Assembly (NCBI RefSeq): GCF_003369565.1
Contig: NZ_PIOD01000002.1
Location: 1-64,000 of the forward strand
Source of the DNA: Oceanobacillus chungangensis
GTDB lineage: Bacteria > Bacillota > Bacilli > Bacillales > Amphibacillaceae
Direction of reading: 5' to 3'
Length of the DNA: 64,000 bases
The notes beneath the pieces were generated by a model. The model saw only the letters and a list, made by a program, of their open reading frames with translations, was not told where the DNA came from and ran no database searches. Below are positions 60,672 through 64,000 of the stretch, in pieces; the first letter of the stretch is position 1; every line of letters begins with the position of its first letter. The translations under genes were made by a program, and so were the position numbers.

Positions 60672-62324
60672 ATGGTGCGGAAGCGATTAGGAGATTTACT
60701 TGTTGAGTCAGGATTAATTACAGAAGACCAATTGTCAGAGACGTTAGCAAATAAAGGTGCGGACGAGAAATTAGGAGATGCACTACTAAGAGAAGGTTAC
60801 ATAACAGAACAGCAGCTAATTGAAGTGCTCGAATTCCAGTTGGGCATTCCACACATTAATGTGGCACAATACCCGGTCGAACAAGAGACCATTCAGCTCG
60901 TACCAAAAGAGTTAGCAAAGCGTCACTTGCTGTTACCAATTCGTGTCGATGGCAATAAATTATTTGTAGCAATGGCAGATCCAATGGACTACTTCGCGAT
61001 GGAAGAGCTGCGCATGGCAACAGGCTACCAGATCATGCCTGGGATAGCGACTAAGGACGCCCTTTATCGTATGGTGACGAAATATTATGATTTGCAGGAA
61101 TCAATTGATGAGGTAATGGATGATTATTCGCCAGAGGAAAGCATGGATGAAACTGGGATTACCGATGAAGATTCGCCAATTGTAAAGCTTGTTAATCAGA
61201 TAATAACAAATGCAGTTGCACAGCGGGCGAGTGATATCCACCTCGATCCACAAGAAGTGGAACTAACCGTTCGATATCGTGTGGATGGTGTTCTAAAAAC
61301 AGAACGAGCGTTGCCGAAATATATGCAAAATGTACTAATTGCTCGGATTAAGATTATGGGGAATTTGAATATTACTGAAAATCGAATTCCACAGGATGGC
61401 CGGATAAAAGCAGATATTAATAATCGACAAATCGATATTCGTATATCATCGCTACCGTCTGTTTATGGTGAAAAAATTGTAATGCGGATACTTGATTTAG
61501 GAAACTCAATGGATCAACTTGATAAATTAGGATTAACTCCAGCTAACTTGGCTAAATTTACGAAAATGATTGAAAAGCCAAATGGAATTGTATTAATTAC
61601 TGGACCAACTGGATCAGGAAAATCTTCTACTCTTTATGCAGCATTGAACCATTTGAACTCAGAGGAAGTCAATATTATTACGATCGAGGATCCAGTTGAA
61701 TATCGTCTGCGAGGGATTAACCAAGTTCAAGTTAAGGAAGAAATCGGCATGACATTTGCGAGTGGACTACGTTCGATTTTACGTCAGGATCCAGACGTCA
61801 TCATGATTGGCGAAATCCGTGATTTCGAAACGGCGCAAATCGCGATTCGAGCATCACTAACAGGACATTTAGTATTAAGTACATTACATACGAACAGTGC
61901 AATCGCTGCGTTAACGAGATTAATCGACATGGGAATTGAACCATTTCTCATTTCGTCATCCCTTGCAGGTGTTGTCGGACAGCGGCTTGTTCGCTGCGTT
62001 TGTAGAGATTGCAGGGAAGATGTTTTACCAACCGAAAGAGAGCAGGAGCTTTTCCAGCGAGCTGGAATTGAAGTGGATACAATAAAACGTGGAAAAGGCT
62101 GTCCAAGCTGTAATGGGACAGGATATCGCGGGCGGCTTGCGATTCATGAGATCTTGCCAATTGACGATGAGATTAATCGACTCGTTATGAATGCAGCAAG
62201 TATGGCTGATATTCGCGATTATGTGAACCGAAAGCGAATGCCGTTTCTCATTGATGATGGATTATTGAAGGTGGCACAAGGATTAACGACGACTGAAGAA
62301 GTCCTCCGCGTGACCCAAGAGTAG
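60672..62324 (+). CDS. pilB: Type IV pilus assembly ATPase PilB
   Basis: The 550-residue GspE/PilB ATPase starts 3 nt after the upstream stop. It has an N-terminal MshEN-type domain (~1-150, RLGDLLVESGLITEDQLSETL in part). The core has Walker A GPTGSGKSSTLY (~312), the Asp box ITIEDPVEYR (~336), Walker B QDPDVIMIGEIRD (~375), the His box TGHLVLSTLHTN (~397) and four zinc cysteines (CVCRDC ~440; CPSC ~477). It powers pilus extension. MshEN domains can bind c-di-GMP, so the ligand may act on the protein too, though the binding residues were not verified. Confidence 0.94.
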   Translation: MVRKRLGDLLVESGLITEDQLSETLANKGADEKLGDALLREGYITEQQLIEVLEFQLGIPHINVAQYPVEQETIQLVPKELAKRHLLLPIRVDGNKLFVAMADPMDYFAMEELRMATGYQIMPGIATKDALYRMVTKYYDLQESIDEVMDDYSPEESMDETGITDEDSPIVKLVNQIITNAVAQRASDIHLDPQEVELTVRYRVDGVLKTERALPKYMQNVLIARIKIMGNLNITENRIPQDGRIKADINNRQIDIRISSLPSVYGEKIVMRILDLGNSMDQLDKLGLTPANLAKFTKMIEKPNGIVLITGPTGSGKSSTLYAALNHLNSEEVNIITIEDPVEYRLRGINQVQVKEEIGMTFASGLRSILRQDPDVIMIGEIRDFETAQIAIRASLTGHLVLSTLHTNSAIAALTRLIDMGIEPFLISSSLAGVVGQRLVRCVCRDCREDVLPTEREQELFQRAGIEVDTIKRGKGCPSCNGTGYRGRLAIHEILPIDDEINRLVMNAASMADIRDYVNRKRMPFLIDDGLLKVAQGLTTTEEVLRVTQE

Positions 62325-62336
62325 GAGGTGTAACTC

Positions 62337-63380
62337 ATGTACGAGACAATCGAGGGATTATTGGAACAGGCATATGAAAAAGGTGCATCTGATTTACATA
62401 TTACGGTCGGGTCCAGGCCCGTTTTTCGAATAAATGGTGAGCTAATCTCACAAGGGGAAGCTATACTATCTGCCGAGGATACTGAGAAAATGGCCAAGGC
62501 AATCATTAAGGAGTCTGACTGGAATCGATTCATCGAAATTGGCGAGCTCGATTTCTCTTATGTGATTGAAAATGTATCACGCTTTCGTATCAATACATAC
62601 CACCAGCGACAAAAGATTGGCATCGTAGCTCGCGTGATTCCGAGCCAAATCCCGAGTATTGAGCAATTAGGGATGCCACAAATTTTAAAAGATTTAGCGA
62701 AGAAGCCCCAAGGCCTGATTCTAGTTACTGGTCCAACAGGTTCTGGTAAATCAACTACGTTAGCCGCGATGATTGAATATATTAATCAGAACAGTGCAAA
62801 GCATGTCATTACACTCGAGGATCCGATTGAATATGAGCACCATCACCAAAGGTCAATCGTCAATCAACGCGAGGTTGGGATGGATACTGGGAGCTTCGCA
62901 AACGGGCTACGTGCGGCGCTTCGTCAGGATCCAGATATTATTTTAGTCGGGGAAATGCGTGATTATGAAACGATTTCTACCGCAATTACTGCAGCGGAAA
63001 CGGGGCATCTCGTTTTAGCAACGTTACACACGAGCAGTGCAGCACAAACAATTGACCGGATTATCGATGTGTTTCCAGCATTCCAGCAGCCACAAATTCG
63101 GATTCAGCTTGCATCGGTCCTTGAGGGGATTATTTCCCAGCGACTACTGCGAAGGGCAGATGGAAGTGGAAGAATTGCTGCGACAGAGATATTAATCAAT
63201 TTGTCATCGGTTGCCAATTTAATTCGCAATGAGAAGGTTGATCAGATTACAAACATTTTGCAAACGAGTCGTGCAGCAGGGATGCATACACTGGAAATGT
63301 CAGTAAAGGAATTGCTTGCCAGTGGAATTCTATCATTTGACGTAGCAAGTGCCTATCTATCAAATACAGGTGAATATTAA
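62337..63380 (+). CDS. pilT: Pilus retraction ATPase PilT
   Basis: The 347-residue protein has a short PAS-like N-domain and the ATPase core with GPTGSGKSTTLAAM (~132), TLEDPIEYEH (~157), QDPDIILVGEMRD (~196) and ETGHLVLATLHTSS (~219). The PilT-specific C-terminal retraction motif appears as VANLIRNEK (~293). PilT depolymerises pili, giving twitching or DNA uptake. This separates the locus from the B. subtilis comG competence system, which has no PilT. GGAGGTG precedes ATG. The stop overlaps pilC by 1 nt. Confidence 0.94.
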   Translation: MYETIEGLLEQAYEKGASDLHITVGSRPVFRINGELISQGEAILSAEDTEKMAKAIIKESDWNRFIEIGELDFSYVIENVSRFRINTYHQRQKIGIVARVIPSQIPSIEQLGMPQILKDLAKKPQGLILVTGPTGSGKSTTLAAMIEYINQNSAKHVITLEDPIEYEHHHQRSIVNQREVGMDTGSFANGLRAALRQDPDIILVGEMRDYETISTAITAAETGHLVLATLHTSSAAQTIDRIIDVFPAFQQPQIRIQLASVLEGIISQRLLRRADGSGRIAATEILINLSSVANLIRNEKVDQITNILQTSRAAGMHTLEMSVKELLASGILSFDVASAYLSNTGEY

Positions 63381-64000
63381 TGCCAGTTTATAAGTATGTA
63401 GGAAGAACAACAAAAGGAACGATGAAGCGCGGGACAATTGAAAGTGTATCAAGGAGCCAGGCAATCGCTGAGCTTCAGGAGAAAAGCATTAGTCCCCGTG
63501 AAGTTACGGAAACGAAGGCAACGATCTTCAATCGAGATATTGCGATTGGTGGAAACACAGTAAAATCAGAGGACTTTGTAATCTACTGCCGCCAGTTCGC
63601 TACCTTGATTCGCGCAGGAATTTCGATTGTCCAGGCAACAAATATATTAGCGGCCCAAACCGAAAGCAAAGGGTTAAAAAAGACACTCTTTCAAGTAGAG
63701 TCCGAGATTAAAGAAGGACACACCTTCTCTGATTCGGTCGGAAAGTTTCCGAAAGTCTTCCCGCCATTGTTCGTCAACATGGTTCGTGCAGGGGAATTGA
63801 CAGGGAATATTGATGACACGTTGGACAGACTGGCAAGCTATTTTGAGAAACAGAACTCCTTAAAAAAGAAAATACAATCAACGATGGCATATCCAGTGAT
63901 TCTATCTGTTGTCGTTGTTGCGGTTGTGATTTTCCTAATGCTTACAATCGTCCCGCAATTCACGACGATGTTTGAGGATATGGGGAGTCAATTGCCGGCA
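63380..64000 (+). CDS. pilC: Type IV pilus inner-membrane platform protein PilC (5' part)
   Basis: The ATG at 63380 overlaps the pilT stop (TAATG) and the frame is open to the window end, giving 207 residues. It opens PVYKYVGRTTKGTMKRGTIE and has a T2SSF domain (VIYCRQFATLIRAGISIVQA, ~70) with KVFPPLFVNMVRAGE (~131). The first membrane helix is YPVILSVVVVAVVIFLMLTI (~173-192). PilC/GspF links PilB and PilT to the growing pilus. Full proteins have ~400 residues, so about half is missing on the right. Pilin and pilM/N/O genes are expected beyond the edge. Confidence 0.93.
   Translation, partial: MPVYKYVGRTTKGTMKRGTIESVSRSQAIAELQEKSISPREVTETKATIFNRDIAIGGNTVKSEDFVIYCRQFATLIRAGISIVQATNILAAQTESKGLKKTLFQVESEIKEGHTFSDSVGKFPKVFPPLFVNMVRAGELTGNIDDTLDRLASYFEKQNSLKKKIQSTMAYPVILSVVVVAVVIFLMLTIVPQFTTMFEDMGSQLPA

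Noticed and set aside
60672-63380. Competence comG operon instead of a type IV pilus locus
   Set aside because: PilB has the MshEN domain and zinc cysteines and is followed by a PilT retraction ATPase, which comG loci lack.

Overview
The window is chromosomal DNA of a low-GC, endospore-forming Bacillaceae, probably a halotolerant or alkaliphilic Oceanobacillus/Virgibacillus/Ornithinibacillus-type organism. The support is an alpha/beta-type SASP gene with a SigG-like promoter, a GerW (YtfJ) sporulation protein, RefZ, EzrA, CcpA, a tyrosyl T-box, MotPS-type stators, and gene order that closely follows the Bacillus subtilis ytn-ytp-ytx-ccpA-acu-tyrS-rpsD-ytrP-ezrA-nifZ-thiI-sspA-ytf-tpx-ytxK-ackA segment. 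No rRNA, tRNA, CRISPR array, prophage or intact insertion sequence was seen.

Layout. 1-2.2 kb is an accessory edge: a collagen-like surface protein running off the left end, a decayed gene, a 44-residue stress peptide and a MerR-like/DUF3967 protein. 2.3-20.3 kb is mostly a housekeeping block: ring-cleaving dioxygenase, ytnP, ytzB, ytoP, DUF84 NTPase, ytoQ, ytpP-ytpQ-ytpR, sftA, nicotinate phosphoribosyltransferase, murC, ytxGH, an unusually long FtsA-like protein, and aroA. 20.5-23.4 kb holds ccpA and motPS. 23.7-26.2 kb is a reverse-strand module of a divergent MurE paralogue, an Asp/Glu racemase and a 72-residue protein. 26.9-44.3 kb holds a MaoC dehydratase, acuCBA, a class A PBP, T-box-tyrS, rpsD with its leader, the diguanylate cyclase dgcP, ytsP, refZ, ezrA, nifZ-thiI and sspA. 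44.4-52.4 kb holds a HIT protein, nadK2, ytfIJ, tpx, ytxK, ackA, uspA and an M24 peptidase.

Two regions stand out. From 52.86 to 57.05 kb a SigW-type promoter (TGAAAC-N16-CGTA) precedes DUF4178, PspA, a DUF4247 lipoprotein, DUF350 and a membrane-embedded aminopropyltransferase, which looks like an envelope-stress operon linking PspA to polyamine-type chemistry. From 58.0 kb to the right end is a type IV pilus locus: prepilin peptidase, then a VanW/G5-like exported protein, PilB, PilT and a truncated PilC. Its 5' leader carries a clear class II cyclic-di-GMP riboswitch, so pilus expression probably responds to c-di-GMP. A GAF-GGDEF cyclase that could supply the signal lies 21 kb upstream.

The intergenic spaces carry at least two interspersed palindromic repeat families. 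One has full copies at 6601, 50188 and 52501, an inverted copy at 23541 and remnants elsewhere. The other is a two-hairpin element at 9993, 21621 and 41498. There is also a 236-bp element at 38075.
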